A stretch of 64,000 nt of DNA from Phoronis australis (GCA_002633005.1 NMRA01000807.1:1-64000); one strand, 5' to 3'; positions 33,620 to 45,589 are shown, numbered from the stretch's first letter. A program made the numbers and translations. The notes: generated by a model not told the origin, from the sequence alone.

Positions 33620-35350
33620 CTCGCTGCTAAATATCCTAGCTAGGTATAAACATTTACTTCCAGACTCCCTTGTTACCCTATGGTGTAGCCACCACGCGCG
33701 TTCAGTGCCGATGAATAACATAAAGCCTCACCCAACAGACTGCCATCTGCGCAAACTCCACTTGAGCGAAGTTGGCCCGGTACGGTCCGATGATTACGAG
33801 AAGCGCTTTGAATCAGAAGTAAATTCAAAATTATTACTGACTTAGTTAGCATAGTAGTGCCAGTAGCTGCAACAATTTATGTTGTTGTTGTCCATCTATA
33901 TCTCATCTTAAACAGATAGGCCGTGGCTGGACCTTTTCAGCGGGGGGAGGGGTTTTCGAACGAACCTGGCTACTGGTCTGAAAATACACTTTGACACACT
34001 AGACTTGAATACGGCTGTGTATTACAGAGACACAGCGGATCATCAGTGCCACGTGGTCTCCTGGCATGAAATACTTCCTCGGCATGAAGTTTTTCTGGCA
34101 AGAAACTCTTTGTCCTGGCGTGATAAATTTTGTGTCCTGGCATGATAAATTTTGTGTCTTGGCGTGATAAATCTTCGGTCTCGACGTGTTAAAATTTTTT
34201 GTAAATTTTGGTCCCGGCGCAATACATTTTAGTTTTGAGTATATTTTTTTGCCTTTTAGAGAATTTAATTCTTGAATAGCTAATATGGGTCCTGGATTTT
34301 TTCCGCTTTGGCTTTCCATAGTAGTCGTTGTTTGATGTTGAACATTAGCTCTCGCGTCTGCTTTTGCTGTTACAGTCCAACTTAACTAACAGAGGCCAGC
34401 GCAGTTCATGTGACATCCGAGCTCTGGTGTTTTAGCGAGACCACACCGAATCCCACAGACAGACAACTCTGGAACCGCTTTGCCGGCTGTTTTATTTGGG
34501 TTTCCTTGAAAACGAGTAATGTCTCGTACACGGTAATAGAAGAACGCGTTAGGATGATGCAAAACACTTCCACAGACATTTGTTTTCCTGTGCTCCTGTA
34601 ATGGACTTATTACGCTGAAGAGCGTTTAGCTGCACGCATTGACTTGTTTGCTTTCCTCTCCTCAGCACGTGTCTCAAGTATACCAACTCATTGTGAGGTG
34701 AGAATTCACTCGACTCGATTGGTTATTAAAATTCCCTTGTAATATTCCGCGTCTCTCTGAGTTGCATAAAAATCAATGCACTCCGGCTTTGGGCCGCAGG
34801 CTTGATTACTCTTGTGCCGAGTTCAACTCGTACAAACTTTCCGACATGATGCCTTATCTTGGGTACACCGCACGATAAAGAAGCCATTTTCTAGTGCAGT
34901 ACCACGACTGATCACGAATTAACTCTCAACGTACATAAATCTGTCAGGTCAAACCAATTTCCTTTTTGCAGAGAGTGTCAGCAGGCCCGTAACTAGGGGG
35001 AGGGGTTCGGGGGTTCGATCAACCCCCCCCCGCAAGAGGTCCAGCCCCATCCATCTGTTAATTAGGTTATAGATGGGCAACAACAAATTGTTGTGGATAC
35101 TAGTATTACTAACTGCAATGATAATCAAGTTAGTAATGATTCTGAATTTGCTTCTGATTCAAAGCACTTCTCGTAATCATCGGACCGTACCGGGCCAACT
35201 TCGCTGAATTGGTGTTTGCGCAGATGGCAGACTATTGGGTGAGGCTTTATGTTATTCATCGGCACTGAACGCGCGTGGTGGCTACACCATAGGGTAACAA
35301 GGGAGTCTAGAAGTAAATATGTAAACCCAGCTAAGCGCTACAGCAGCGAG
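33620..35350. mobile_element. 1.7 kb inverted-repeat element
   Basis: 33620-33966 aligns with the reverse complement of about 35008-35350; the outer ends begin CTCGCTGCT and the inner ends are G-rich. Arms are about 340 bp and roughly 85-90 percent alike, with long identical blocks such as CCCTATGGTGTAGCCACCAC. The 1.0 kb interior has no transposase, only a 22 bp minisatellite (34061-34215). It is consistent with a non-autonomous foldback or MITE-like DNA transposon. No target duplication was recognised. Confidence 0.65.
34061..34215 (+). repeat. Imperfect 22 bp minisatellite
   Basis: Six or seven units related to CTGGCGTGATAAATTTTGTG. The middle three units are nearly identical and the outer ones are diverged. 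Confidence 0.8.
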
Positions 35351-36923
35351 ACAGCTTCCAAAACTAATGTGTTGGAATGCATTAAAATCGACCAAAAACA
35401 AAACAGCAGAATATAGGTTTGTTAACCGCTAATTTTGGTATTCTTGCTAGCATAGAACGGTAAACTGCAAGCAATTTCAAACTGAAAGTGATCGTCAAAT
35501 ATGTTGATCATCCAGTGTCCACTTTGATTGTGGATTGGTGGATTGACATGCATGCGTGTACATCTGTGTGCGTTTCCGTTTTTTTAAATTCAGTGCCCGC
35601 TGACGGTAAGTTCACTATAGGCAATCCTCCGTGGTTGCTCAAAAACCAAACATTCAAATACCGTGTTTTCGTGCACTGAGAAAACCCCGGCGAACATGTA
35701 TTGGGGAAAAGTAGGTGTAGACCTGATAAAGTCTTCTCTTTTTTATCAGTGTCAATGGTTCGCAGCCTCGCAGACTTCAGACAAGCAACAAACTTGATGC
35801 AGAAGAATTCCAAGGTTACTATTCCGGAGGTTCACTACTCCGAAGATTCACTTCTCCGAAATTTTGCTACCTTCGAAAGTTCACTACTCCGAATGTCCAC
35901 AATTCCGAAACCAGAACTCATTACTCTGATTTTCTGCTAATGAGTCGGAACTGATGTGAATAAAGTATTGTATTTGTGTCCGTTTAGTAACCATTTATAG
36001 GGTGTGCAAGAGTTGAATAGTCCTTAAAACATTGATTACATCGTTTACAAATGAGCTTTAGTTCTAATCACTGCCAATCGTGTTTCTTGAATTTATCTAA
36101 CGGCTCATTCCCAATCATGCTGGGACAACGTACCTGGGGCACGGGTCAGGGCTGCGGCGAACAACGGCGGGTTGCAGTAAATTTAAGAAGTTGGAATGGG
36201 ACTCTCGGACTTCGTGAAGGGTGGCAGGGATAGGGTAACCTACGAACTACATTTAATTTCGTCGTATCCGGTGCGCGTGGGTGAGGTTGAAACGCAGCTG
36301 CCCTAAACTATTTAGTCGCAGAGTAAAATGAAGTGGTCTTGACATGGATTTGATGAATGTGTCGTGATTGACAATTCATCAATATTGCAGCAACTTCATG
36401 TTCTTTTAAAAATGCAAGTACATAGGCCTACTCATTTTTCCGTATTCATCATGAAGTTCAAGCAAAGTACTGTGGTAATTGGGCGTTGTTTTCGGTATAC
36501 CGATTCACCACTTAGTGCATCTAATAACCGAAGTATCGTTTATCGTTTATTTTTGAATGGTAAAGTATGAAAATTAAACCTGAGCTCGGAATTTTAGATT
36601 TGAATCTTCGAAGTAGTGAATGTTTGAAATGGTGAACCTTGGGAATAGTGTGCTCTTCCCATTTCCAGCGATGTAAGCAACTTATGTAACACGCAAAAAG
36701 ACAACAAGATAAAAAATTTTCAAATTCGTCCGAGTATGTAATGAGGTGTAATCACTCATTTAAGAACGCCTGATTTGAAAGTTTGGAAGGAAGTAACGCT
36801 AGAACGTTCTCTTTCTGGACCACTAAAGTTACATCCGAAGTTGAGTCCCGTTCTTTTCGACCAACCGTCCCGGCGTCCTCATTTCTGGTATTATGAATTC
36901 CGTCCATCTCAGGTAGATTACAG
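35351..36923. other. Non-coding stretch
   Basis: No gene recognised. Contains the short repeat at 35818-35935. Confidence 0.4.
35818..35935 (+). repeat. Diverged short tandem repeat (TTCACTACTCCGAA units)
   Basis: About six degenerate units, 18-19 bp apart, each related to TTCACTACTCCGAA. A faint inverted relative lies near 36595-36650 (TTCGAAGTAGTGAA). Confidence 0.7.
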
Positions 36924-36992
36924 AGGCGGCGCAGCACTGCAAAAAGTAGGGGGTTATAGCCCACCCAGCCCCCTATGGTGCGCTGCCCATGA
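36924..36992 (+). repeat. CTATAG-core palindromic repeat, single copy
   Basis: GGCGGCGCAGCACTGCAAAA, then GGGGGTTATAGCCCACC, then TATGGTGCGCTGCCCATG. Same family as 33341 and 63164. Confidence 0.85.
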
Positions 36993-39937
36993 TATAGAGC
37001 TGAGAGTCATCGTTCTGTATACACATTTCCCTCCCCCCCTAATCAAGCTTCAACAAGGGTCTTACCGAAAATTCTACAGAGTCGACGTTTGCAAATATCA
37101 AAAGTTCACCGTTCTAGAAATTCGAACCCGACAACCCGCGCAATGCTGGCTACAAGCGTGTCCAGGTTACGGACTTATATTTTAAAAAAATCCAGTGTCA
37201 TTTTCATTACAAAAACGTCAAACGAAACTCTCATTCTTATAAAAATGAGTCCGCCTAGTCGCATATTGAAGAAGTAATATATGTGTGTTATTAGGAAGAC
37301 CTGATCGCCTTTATAAACGGAATTCAATAAGATGACCCTACTGGTAGTTACTACTTTAGGCACTGACTAAAAGTAGTAGGCCTACGGGTGTTGGCTGGGA
37401 CAGGGACAAACTGGAATGTGTACAATATTTCTGCTTACACACCTGTGAGACTTAAGGTTACGTGTACTCCTATTTTACAAAAATACCATAAAAACATCGG
37501 CGCTAACTATATGGAAATACCCAGACACAGTTTTTGAGCATTTTTATCGAAGTTTTAATACAGAAAAATGGTGAATGAGGGTGTATGGACTTTTTCTCTA
37601 TCAATGTACCTTTCAAAAAACGTTTTTTGCCATGCTCACGTGACAACGAGAATTGATCAGTGTAGTGAATGACATGATTAGATTTGTGTCGATTCCTAGA
37701 AAATATACACTTTTCTCACGTGACCTGGAATGTGTTACGACACGACTGGTTAATAACACCGAACACGTAATTTTTTTGATATTGCATGGGCGAATCACAA
37801 AGTAGTGCAAAGTATAAATCTATACACCTTACATTTTATCGTCTGCAAAATACTAATACAAACAACAAAACGCGCCAACCAAACAATGCCGGAATTCCGT
37901 GAAGGTGACAAGGCTATGATTGACAAATTGAGTGTCGCAACTGTACATACTCCTAGTCGGTAGGACATGCAGACAACTTCTTCAGTGACGATTTCCATAT
38001 TCACGTTCATTCAAACGGAGACTAACCCCAACTCAAGAAACGCGGTGAGACTGCCTAGCTGTGCTTTCTCAAGGTCAATTCAGTGTTCACGCTGTTATTT
38101 ATAAACATTTGTTATGTTTTAATATTAAAATTACAGAGATTGTTTATTAGATTATAACTTGAGCATTTGTTACGAAAGATGAATGCAGTTTACAATTGTT
38201 AAGTTTAAAATAAAGCTATTAACAAAACCTATAAACCTGCTTTCCATTACAAAACCAATTTTGGATAGTTGCAGCAAGTGAGTGTAATGCGTGAAATTTG
38301 GGTTATTATTATAATGGATGTTGTCATGTTTTCAATTTGAAGCCTTTGAATCAGTTATAAAAAGTAACAAGAACGAATAAATACTTAAAACTAACCAAAA
38401 GAGACGTATGCGCCTTTGTGCGAAAAGGTTGGTTAGTAACTCATCATTTCGAAAAGGCGCATCGGTCTAATTACTTGAATACTCTGTAATTGCTTTACTG
38501 TCAAGTTTCGATCAATCTGATTACGGATAATAACGCATAACTTTGTTTTAGAAACACAAATGTGTTATAGGAATAGGTGTTATGTTGGGACGTATGGGTT
38601 TCTAATGAAACAAATGACTAAAATAGATAAATGTTTTTGTGACAGAAAGGATCGATTCATCTTGTTATATGTTGCTTTGATAGAACATCAACTTACGCCA
38701 AACGACAATGAAAGTTACAAGGTTATAATTGGCTTGTTTTGTTGCCGTAGAACTGCAGAGTAAATTCTAGTAATCGAGATGTGTACTAACGATGACTTCA
38801 AAGATTAGATATTGTAGACCAAATAAATGGAGAAATCATAATTGTTTTGATTCAGCGATCAATTTGAAATTTCTCATGCATTGAGACATTAAACACGTTG
38901 TTGTGCTGGTAAAAACAGATTGCAAAACTCAAATATTCCTTGTAATATTGTATTCTCATGCGCAAATTGTATTTTACAATACTCATCGAAATCCCCTTGG
39001 CAGCCAGCCTGAGGACAAATTCTGTGATTGACCCAGTCATGCACAATGCGAAGTAAACACTAGCCAGAAGCTCAATATATATGTACACCTTCTCCAGTTC
39101 AGACTTAGAAGAATTTATTGCACTGTAATGGCTGTCCGTTTCAATTAAACCACTAGACTGGAAAAACAATGACTGGCGTACTTGCATCTCAAAACTGATT
39201 GTATTTACGCGAGGTACTTATAAATTCCCCGCTTACGAAAGGTTCACTTCATGGGCTGGAATGTGGCAGAGGAGTATGTTTTTTTTCAATGAACGCCGCA
39301 AAAGAGTGTCCATTTCTGCAGAAGGGCTTCATAGTTTATTCAGGTTTCTGTTCTGTATTGAAAAGCCTACTGTTCAAAGTGTTAATATTTCAACTTGAAA
39401 TAATTCAATGGAAAAACACTTCGTTGAGTTTAAAGATTTTCTCGAACGGATTTTGGTAGTGGATGTATTCAGATAGCCCTGGTAATGGGAATGGCAAAAA
39501 CACGAGTCAGTAACATACTCAAACGCAGTGGTATTTTCGGAACACATTACGCCACTATGAGAAAACAAATAATGTACGTACGAACTAATTTTGTACATTC
39601 TACTAGTAGAAGTATGCATCTGAGCTACCGCGGGTACCAGCGAATACTTATCTCAAGGGGCTATTCTAATCAAACACTTCACAATATATATCAAATTAAG
39701 TAATATGTAACACGCTATAACGTTTTCCTCTTTTTGTTATCAAACTACAAGCCCGTTTGATCACAATTCTGAGCCGCAGTCCAAAACAGAAAAACATCGA
39801 CGATTCTCGGCTATTTCCGTGACATGAGTTCCCTGTTCTTCAGGTCTGGAACGCTTCCAGAATGAATTGCCGGGATGCCGTCTTGAAAACGTAGCGATAC
39901 TACATTAGCGTAAAACCGTTGTTTTTACTTGGCGAAA
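36993..39937. other. Non-coding stretch
   Basis: No gene recognised. A short imperfect hairpin (ATGCGCCTTTGTGCGAAA against TTTCGAAAAGGCGCAT) lies at 38409-38464. Confidence 0.4.
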
Positions 39938-41133
39938 TAAATTTCGCCAAGTATGTTGCTCTTCCACTAAGTTTTTTTTTGTTCGCACGATACAATACAG
40001 GTCGCAATTTTCGTTCGATCATCACGGAATTTACACATAACACGTAGTTCCGCAAGTACTGGAAGCCTATTGTTTTTCGTCATAATCGGATCCAAGATGG
40101 CGGCTGTGGCGGCCATTTTGTTTTCATTTTAAAATTCAAAGGCTTCTGTAGGCTACAATTTTTTGCATACAGGTTTGAAACTCAGCACAGTTAATGGACC
40201 GGATGTGCACTACAAGTGCACCGAAAATTGTTTACTTCCGGTTAAAGATGGTGGAAATATTGGCATTCGCGCATGTGCACCTCGATTTCGGGAAAAAAAC
40301 GTTTTCTCCTGTAGAGGGGGCAATATAGGGCAAATTCCTTTGAATTTTTGCGTTTATCCTTTTTTTATAATTTGCTATTATACAAAGCCAAAAAACCGGA
40401 AGTTGCTTTCAAGATGGCGGTTCTGGCGCATGTTGACCTATTTTCAGTCGTGCTAAGGTGCCACCTAAACGCGAGGAGAAAATGACGTGAATTTTTGCAT
40501 GTGGATTTTCTAAAGTATATTCTTTCAAAAGAACTGTAACAATTTTTTCTCAAACTTACCGTTTTTGAGATATTTGACTTTAAATTTCTTAAAAAAACCC
40601 AAAATTTCATTTTTTTCGAAAAAATTTATGGAATTGGGAATTGTGTGATACTATCAATTTCGATAAAATTTTGAACGAGCTTTCACAAGATATTTTCCAT
40701 TTTCCGCTAAGACGTCTACTTTTTGAGTTATTTGAGATTTTCTGATAACGCTGTTCCTTTGTTGAGCGCTCTTGCTGCATTGATGTAGGTTTAGCTTCTA
40801 TTGAACTAGACTGTAGCCTATTTCTTATTGATTTATGACATCTAAAATCGTCATATGAATGCTATGATGTTGTTCATAATCGCCACCACCATCATCATAT
40901 TCGTCATCTTCGTCATCATCTCCGACGTCGTCTTTTTTTTCGATAATTTCGCCAAGTGTCGCTCAAGACTGTAGCCTATTTCTTAATGATTTCTGACCTC
41001 TACGTTCGTTATATGAATGATATCATAACTTGCACTGTCCATCATCGCCACCATCGTCGTCATAGCTGTCATCTTCGTCATCATCTTTGTCGTCGTCTTT
41101 TCTCGTCATCTCTAACATGGCTTTTTTGGTTAA
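39938..41133 (+). repeat. Tandem repeat of about 1.2 kb, copy 1
   Basis: Begins TTCGCCAAGT...GCTC, followed by TTTGTTCGCACGATACA, AAGATGGCGG, CTTCCGGTTAAAGATGG, ACCGGAAGTTGC and AATGACGTGAATTTTTG. It ends in a CATCATCGTC-rich section duplicated internally (about 40800-40970 and 40970-41130). Copies 2 and 3 follow in the same orientation. No long ORF; it is a tandem or satellite-like repeat of unknown nature. Confidence 0.75.
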
Positions 41134-41397
41134 TTTCGCCAAGTTTCGCTCCTCAGAGCGCTTTCATTTTTTTTGTTTGTTCGCACGATACAGGTCGCAT
41201 TTTTCGTCCGATCCGCACGAAATTTACGCACAACTTGTAGTTAAAAAAGAGCTAGAAGCCTATTTGTTTTCGTCATTTTCAGATCCAAGATGGCGACGTA
41301 GCGGCCATTTCGTTTGTGATTTCCGATTCAAATGCTCATGGGGGCCATAATTTTTGACGTACACGATTAAAAACAGTATGGTTGTTCTACCAGACGT
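41134..41397 (+). repeat. Tandem repeat copy 2, first part (cut by LINE)
   Basis: Starts TTCGCCAAGTTTCGCTCCTC and runs to GACGTACACG and CAGACGTG, where the LINE begins. It resumes at 45131. Confidence 0.7.
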
Positions 41398-42012
41398 GTT
41401 CTATGTCTGAACTGAAAGAGATAACATGTGGCGTCCCCCAGGTTTCTATTCTGGGCCCCTTGTTATTTCTCTTGTATGTCAATGACATGGAATCTGCAGA
41501 CAATTGTAATGTTCTTCTGTACGCAGACGATTCTGCCTTATTTTTTCACATACGAACTTCTCCTTTATTGAGCTCAATAACCCATGTAATTGGTTTATTG
41601 ACAACAAACTTTCCCTTTATGTTGGTAAAACTCAATCGTTTATTTTTAGTAAATCAAACTATATTGATTTTAATGTAACTTGTAAGGATAGTGTTATCAC
41701 TTCATGCTCATCTTGAAGTTATCTTGGTCTTCAACTGCATAAAAAGCTCTGTTTTGAGGAATCAGTCAAGTCTATTATTAAAAATGCAATTGCAGACTAA
41801 AATTTATGTACAAGCATAGAGATTGCTTCGACCATAAGTCACGTAAAACCCTGTGCAATTCACTAATAATTCCTTTGTTTGGTTATGCCTGTTTAAGCTG
41901 GTTTTCCAGTTTAAATAGTTGTCTTCGCAAAAGGGTGCAGGTGTTTCAAGATAAATTAATTAGATATTTACTCAGTTTACACCCTCGTATTCACATAATA
42001 ACTCCATATACT
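41398..42012 (+). mobile_element. LINE, 5'-truncated, left part (cut by PLE)
   Basis: Reverse-transcriptase palm blocks are readable: ELKEITCGVPQVSILGPLLF (motif B, with Val where Gly is usual) and LLYADDSAL (catalytic YADD at 41520-41531 intact). Connector blocks follow: RKTLCNSLIIPLFGYACLSW and VFQDKLIRYLLSLHPR. It is of CR1/Jockey type, truncated at the 5' side at about 41398. The frame is broken in the middle (41680-41800). The coding text continues after the inserted PLE pair at 44463. Confidence 0.8.
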
Positions 42013-42029
42013 AAAGAAAACAACAACGG

Positions 42030-42086
42030 TTTTAAGTCGACTTGACATGTTTCGGTGTCATTTATTCAAACACCATCATCAGAAGA
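42030..42086 (-). ncRNA. Hammerhead-ribozyme-like motif (PLE1, minus copy)
   Basis: On the minus strand: CTGATGA (42082-42076), stem II GGTGT with ACACC, then GAAAC (42053-42049), AT, and GTC (42046-42044). All invariant core positions of a minimal hammerhead are present. Stem III would be two pairs with a two-base loop, as in PLE hammerheads known to act as dimers. Identical to the plus copy at 44391. Confidence 0.7.
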
Positions 42087-42294
42087 GAGAATGCAGTGGC
42101 CACCTAGCTAGGCCCAGCAACAAGTAATGAAGCACAGATGCAGTCAGTTACAGGGAGTGACAATGAACTAGACCAACAATGACAACTTGTGGTGTGTCAG
42201 TTGCCTATTGAGATTGGGCTTGCACTAATTGATGTGTAGAGCCTCACGAATTTTAAGCTTCTTTGTTGTTACTGCCTGGTCTATTATTGCAAAG

Positions 42295-43700
42295 TCAGTG
42301 AAAGAGCACTGCTGAATTTAGATGTTCCTTGGTCCTGGTTTTCAAATGGCGAACAGTTTCGCCGAAATAACGGCTGCCACATCCAGCACAGATAAATTTG
42401 TACACTACCCTGGACCGTAGACCCATAGGAATTTTGTCCTTAGGGTTAAATAAATTTGACAGTTTCAGAGACTTGAATCTTAATACAACACTTATGTTTA
42501 CACAGTAATCATTCACCAATTTGTTGAGTTTTCGTTGAGCAATCTTGGCGTAAAACCCAACATACGGTACTTTAAAGTAATTGTAGTTAGTTTTGTCTAC
42601 AGGATGAATATCATCAGGGTTACGTTGGAGTCTTGCTTTCAGTACCCTATTGACTAATTCTAGGGGATAGCCATTCTTTTGCAAATTCGTTGTGAGTTCT
42701 TTAATATTAGAATCAAATCTAGCCCAAGTGTTGTTAATGCGATACACCCTGTCCATTAGAGTTTTAATGAGACCTACTTTATAAACAAAGGATGAGCAGC
42801 TATGAAAACAAGTGTACAAAACACATCATATACATATCGTCGGTAGAAATAGACATGAGGACCAGTGTGCGTCTCAATCCATGTTTTCTCATGGTGACCT
42901 AAAAACATGCCGTCTAATATGGAGCTAAAGGTGAACTCATTGCTATACCATCACTTTTGGTTTAAAAACCTCCCCATTAAATACAAAATGGGTTTTGCTG
43001 GTATCAAATTTGAATAGCTCCATGAGTTCAGCTCCAGTATTCTTTACACGGGGATAGTTTTTCATTATACAGTCAGTAGCCAAAGATATACATTCTGTCC
43101 ACAGGTAGGTTAGAAAACAAACTCGCAATATCAAAAGAAGCCATGAACCGATTCCTGAGAACTTGACCCCTAACCTCAGAAACAAAAGAGAATGTATCAC
43201 CTGCTATGTAGTCCTCATTTATATGTGGTTTGAATAGCTTACATAGGTACTTGGCAAGATTATAATTGAAAGTATTCACAGATGACACAATAGGTCTAAA
43301 TGGAGGAATGGTATCCTCTGTCTGTTTGTGTATTTTTGGTAAGCCATATAATTTACCTGGCTGTGAACCTTGTGGATACAAATAGTTGTACGTCTCAGTA
43401 TCTAAACGACCATCATTCTTAATTTTGCGTAAAAACCTCTGCAACTGTCCTTCTCTAGTTAGTGTAGGATCTGCTTTGACACGTCTAAACTTCGATACAT
43501 CACTCAGAATTTCATTCAAAAATTGACATAATTATTACGATCTAAAATTACTACACCATTTCCCTTATCGGGTCTAATTATCATTAGGTTTTTGTTTTGT
43601 GGCAGTTCCTTGATCACCTTAAACTTTCTCAAATCACTCCAAGATGGCCTGTGGGACGACACATATGTTGACGCTAATCTTGTTAAATCAGCCTTCAGTT
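42295..43700 (-). pseudogene. PLE1 reverse transcriptase / GIY-YIG, broken
   Basis: Reading 5' to 3' on the minus strand: RPDKGNGVVILDRNNY (PLE N-terminal block, about 43550-43600), GLPKIHKQTEDTIPPFRPIV, then FDIASLFSNLPVD (motif A). After a frameshift come SDGIAMSSPLAP and YRRYVYDVF at 42825-42836. The catalytic YVDD is therefore YVYD, with one aspartate lost. An internal deletion removes the end of the palm. Frame 42295-42819 then gives SFVYKVGLIKTLMDRVYRIN, LQKNGYPLELV, VPYVGFYAKI, and the GIY-YIG nuclease VVYKFICAGCGSRYFGETVR followed by EHLN. Stops, frameshifts and the lost Asp mean no activity. Confidence 0.85.
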
Positions 43701-44161
43701 AAGTCCCTGCTAATATTAAAGAACTCACAACGAATTTGCAAAAGAATGGCTATCCCCTAGAATTAGTCAATAGGGCACTGAAAGCAAGACTCCAACGTAA
43801 CCCTGATGATATATATCCTGTAGACAAAACTAACTACAAGTACTTTAAAGTACCGTATGTTGGGTTTTACGCCAAGATTGCTCAACGAAAACTCAACAAA
43901 TTGGTAAATGATTACTGTGTAAACTTAATAGTTGTATTAACATTCAAATCTCTGAAACTGTCGAATTTATTTAACCCTAAGGACAAAATTCCTATGGGTC
44001 TACGGTCCAGGGTAGTGTACAAATTTATCTGTGCTGGATGTGGCTGCAGTTATTTCGGCGAAACTGTTCGCCATTTGAAAACCAGGATCAAGGAACCTCT
44101 AAATTCTGACAGAGGTTCACATGTAGATATTCACCTACAGAGCTCCAATCATTGTTATTAG
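43700..44161 (+). pseudogene. PLE1 second copy, GIY-YIG end only
   Basis: Starts within the linker (NIKELTTNLQKNGYPLELVN) and runs through VPYVGFYAKIAQRKLNKLVN, the LSNLFNPKDKIPMGLRSRVV block and the GIY-YIG core CAGCGCSYFGETVRHLKTRI. It ends at a stop at 44161. The sequence is over 90 percent like the minus copy. There is no RT, so it is a 5'-truncated copy as expected from incomplete reverse transcription. The tail to 44462 carries a hammerhead-like motif. Confidence 0.85.
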
Positions 44162-44384
44162 CAGTGCTCTTTCAATGACTTTGCAATAATAGACCTGGCA
44201 GTAACAACAAATGAGCTTAAAATTCGTGAGGCTCTACTCATCAATTAGTGCAAGCCCAATCTCAATAGGCAACTGACACACCAAAAGTTGTCATTGTTGG
44301 TCTAGTTCATTGTCACTCCCTGTAACTGACTGTATCTGTGCTTCATTACTTGTTGCTGAGCCTAGCTATGTGGCCACTGCATTC

Positions 44385-44443
44385 TCTCTTCTGATGATGG
44401 TGTTTGAATAAATGACACCGAAACATGTCAAGTCGACTTAAAA
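44385..44443 (+). ncRNA. Hammerhead-ribozyme-like motif (PLE1, plus copy)
   Basis: CTGATGA at 44391-44397, GGTGT/ACACC stem II with an 11-base loop, GAAAC at 44420-44424, GTC at 44427-44429. Flanking CTT and AAG can start stem I. Predicted cleavage follows the C at 44429. Hammerheads in PLE terminal repeats are established; activity here is inferred. Confidence 0.7.
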
Positions 44444-44462
44444 CCATTGTTGTTTTCTTCAA

Positions 44463-45130
44463 AATATGAACTCACATTAGTTTTTATCGCTTTTATTCTC
44501 TTGGGTGGCTAAGTATTAAAAAACTTGGGTTAACCAACTCAAGCGCCACCTTATTCATAAAATTGTTCATGGCAACGCCCCAAATTATCTCCTTGATCAC
44601 TTTTCAGCATTTAAACCACTCCATTCTCACAGTACTAGGAGCAATAATGGTTTTATTCAACCAAGAGTCAAAACACACGGATCTAAAATTTTATTAAATT
44701 CAATCATAGTTATTTGGAATTCACTTGGTGGCCACTTGAGAGATATTACAGATACAAATAGTTTCAAACGACAAATCAAACAATACCTATTTAGCCTTAT
44801 TGAGACAAGTGATAACTCCGCTTTTATTTATTAATTTTATTTATTTATTTGTCATCTATCATGTCACTTCATTTTTCAATCTTTCTCAGCTCTTTTCGCC
44901 TATACTTAGCTTTTCTGTCATGTTTCATTCCTCCTGTGTAATTATTCATAATTACTTATTTATTCCTAATATTTATTTTCTTTAATTTTTCACTTTGTGT
45001 AAGGACCACCACGGAAATAAGTTTTTAACTTTTGATGTTATCCAGATAGTGTACATAATTATTTTTTATATCTTTATTATTGTAATCTATGTGTATTGTG
45101 GAATAAATTTATAATAATAATAATAATAAA
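44463..45130 (+). mobile_element. LINE, right part with 3' UTR and (TAA)n tail
   Basis: Resumes the coding text interrupted at 42012: IHKIVHGNAPNYLLDHF, RSNNGFIQPRVKTHG, VIWNSLGGHL and FKRQIKQYLFSL, the usual C-terminal blocks of CR1/Jockey-like LINEs. A roughly 300 bp AT-rich 3' UTR follows, and the element ends in ATAATAATAATAATAA at 45110-45126, a typical LINE tail. Host repeat sequence starts again at about 45131. Confidence 0.8.
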
Positions 45131-45560
45131 GTTTTACAAATGTGCCGCAAATCTTTAACTTCCGGTTAAAGATGGCGGAAATATCGGCTGTTGCGCATGC
45201 GCACCTCGATTTCGAGACGAAAACGTTTTGTCCTGTAGAAGGCACATTGTAAGATCAATTGCTTTGAAACTTTTCAGGTGTTAGTTTCTTGTAACTAGCT
45301 ATTATGAAGTGCTGCGTAACCGGAAGTTGCTTTCTAGAGGGCGGATCTGGCGCATTTTCACCCATTTTCAATTGTGCTGGGGTGCCATTTTGAACGGGAA
45401 GAGATAATGACGTGAATTTTTGTGTGTTGATTGTAACGTTTTTTTTTTCTCGGACTTACCGTTTTTTGAGTTATTTGCCTTTGAATTTCAAAAAATACAA
45501 ATTATGAAATTTTTCGAAAATTTTACGAAATTTTGTAAATCTACATAGTTAGATAGAGTT
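45131..45560 (+). repeat. Tandem repeat copy 2, second part (cut by PLE2)
   Basis: AACTTCCGGTTAAAGATGGC, GTAACCGGAAGTTGCTTTC and AATGACGTGAATTTTTG match copy 1 in order. It ends with TTAGATAGAGTT (45549-45560), the left target duplication of PLE2. Confidence 0.75.
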
Positions 45561-45589
45561 AATTAAGTCGCCGCCTAAATAAAAAAGTT

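Larger units (their letters stand above)
42013..44462. mobile_element. Penelope-like element, inverted pair of copies (PLE1)
   Basis: A longer minus copy (about 42013-43700: N-terminal block, RT, GIY-YIG, tail) meets a 5'-truncated plus copy (about 43700-44462: linker, GIY-YIG, tail) head to head. The shared 0.75 kb makes an inverted repeat whose outer ends match as AAGAAAACAACAA and TTGTTGTTTTCTT. Each outer end has a hammerhead-like core. Partial copies joined in inverse orientation are a known trait of PLEs. The pair sits inside a LINE whose coding sequence resumes on the far side. A target duplication was not clear (short ATAT-containing flanks). Confidence 0.85.
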
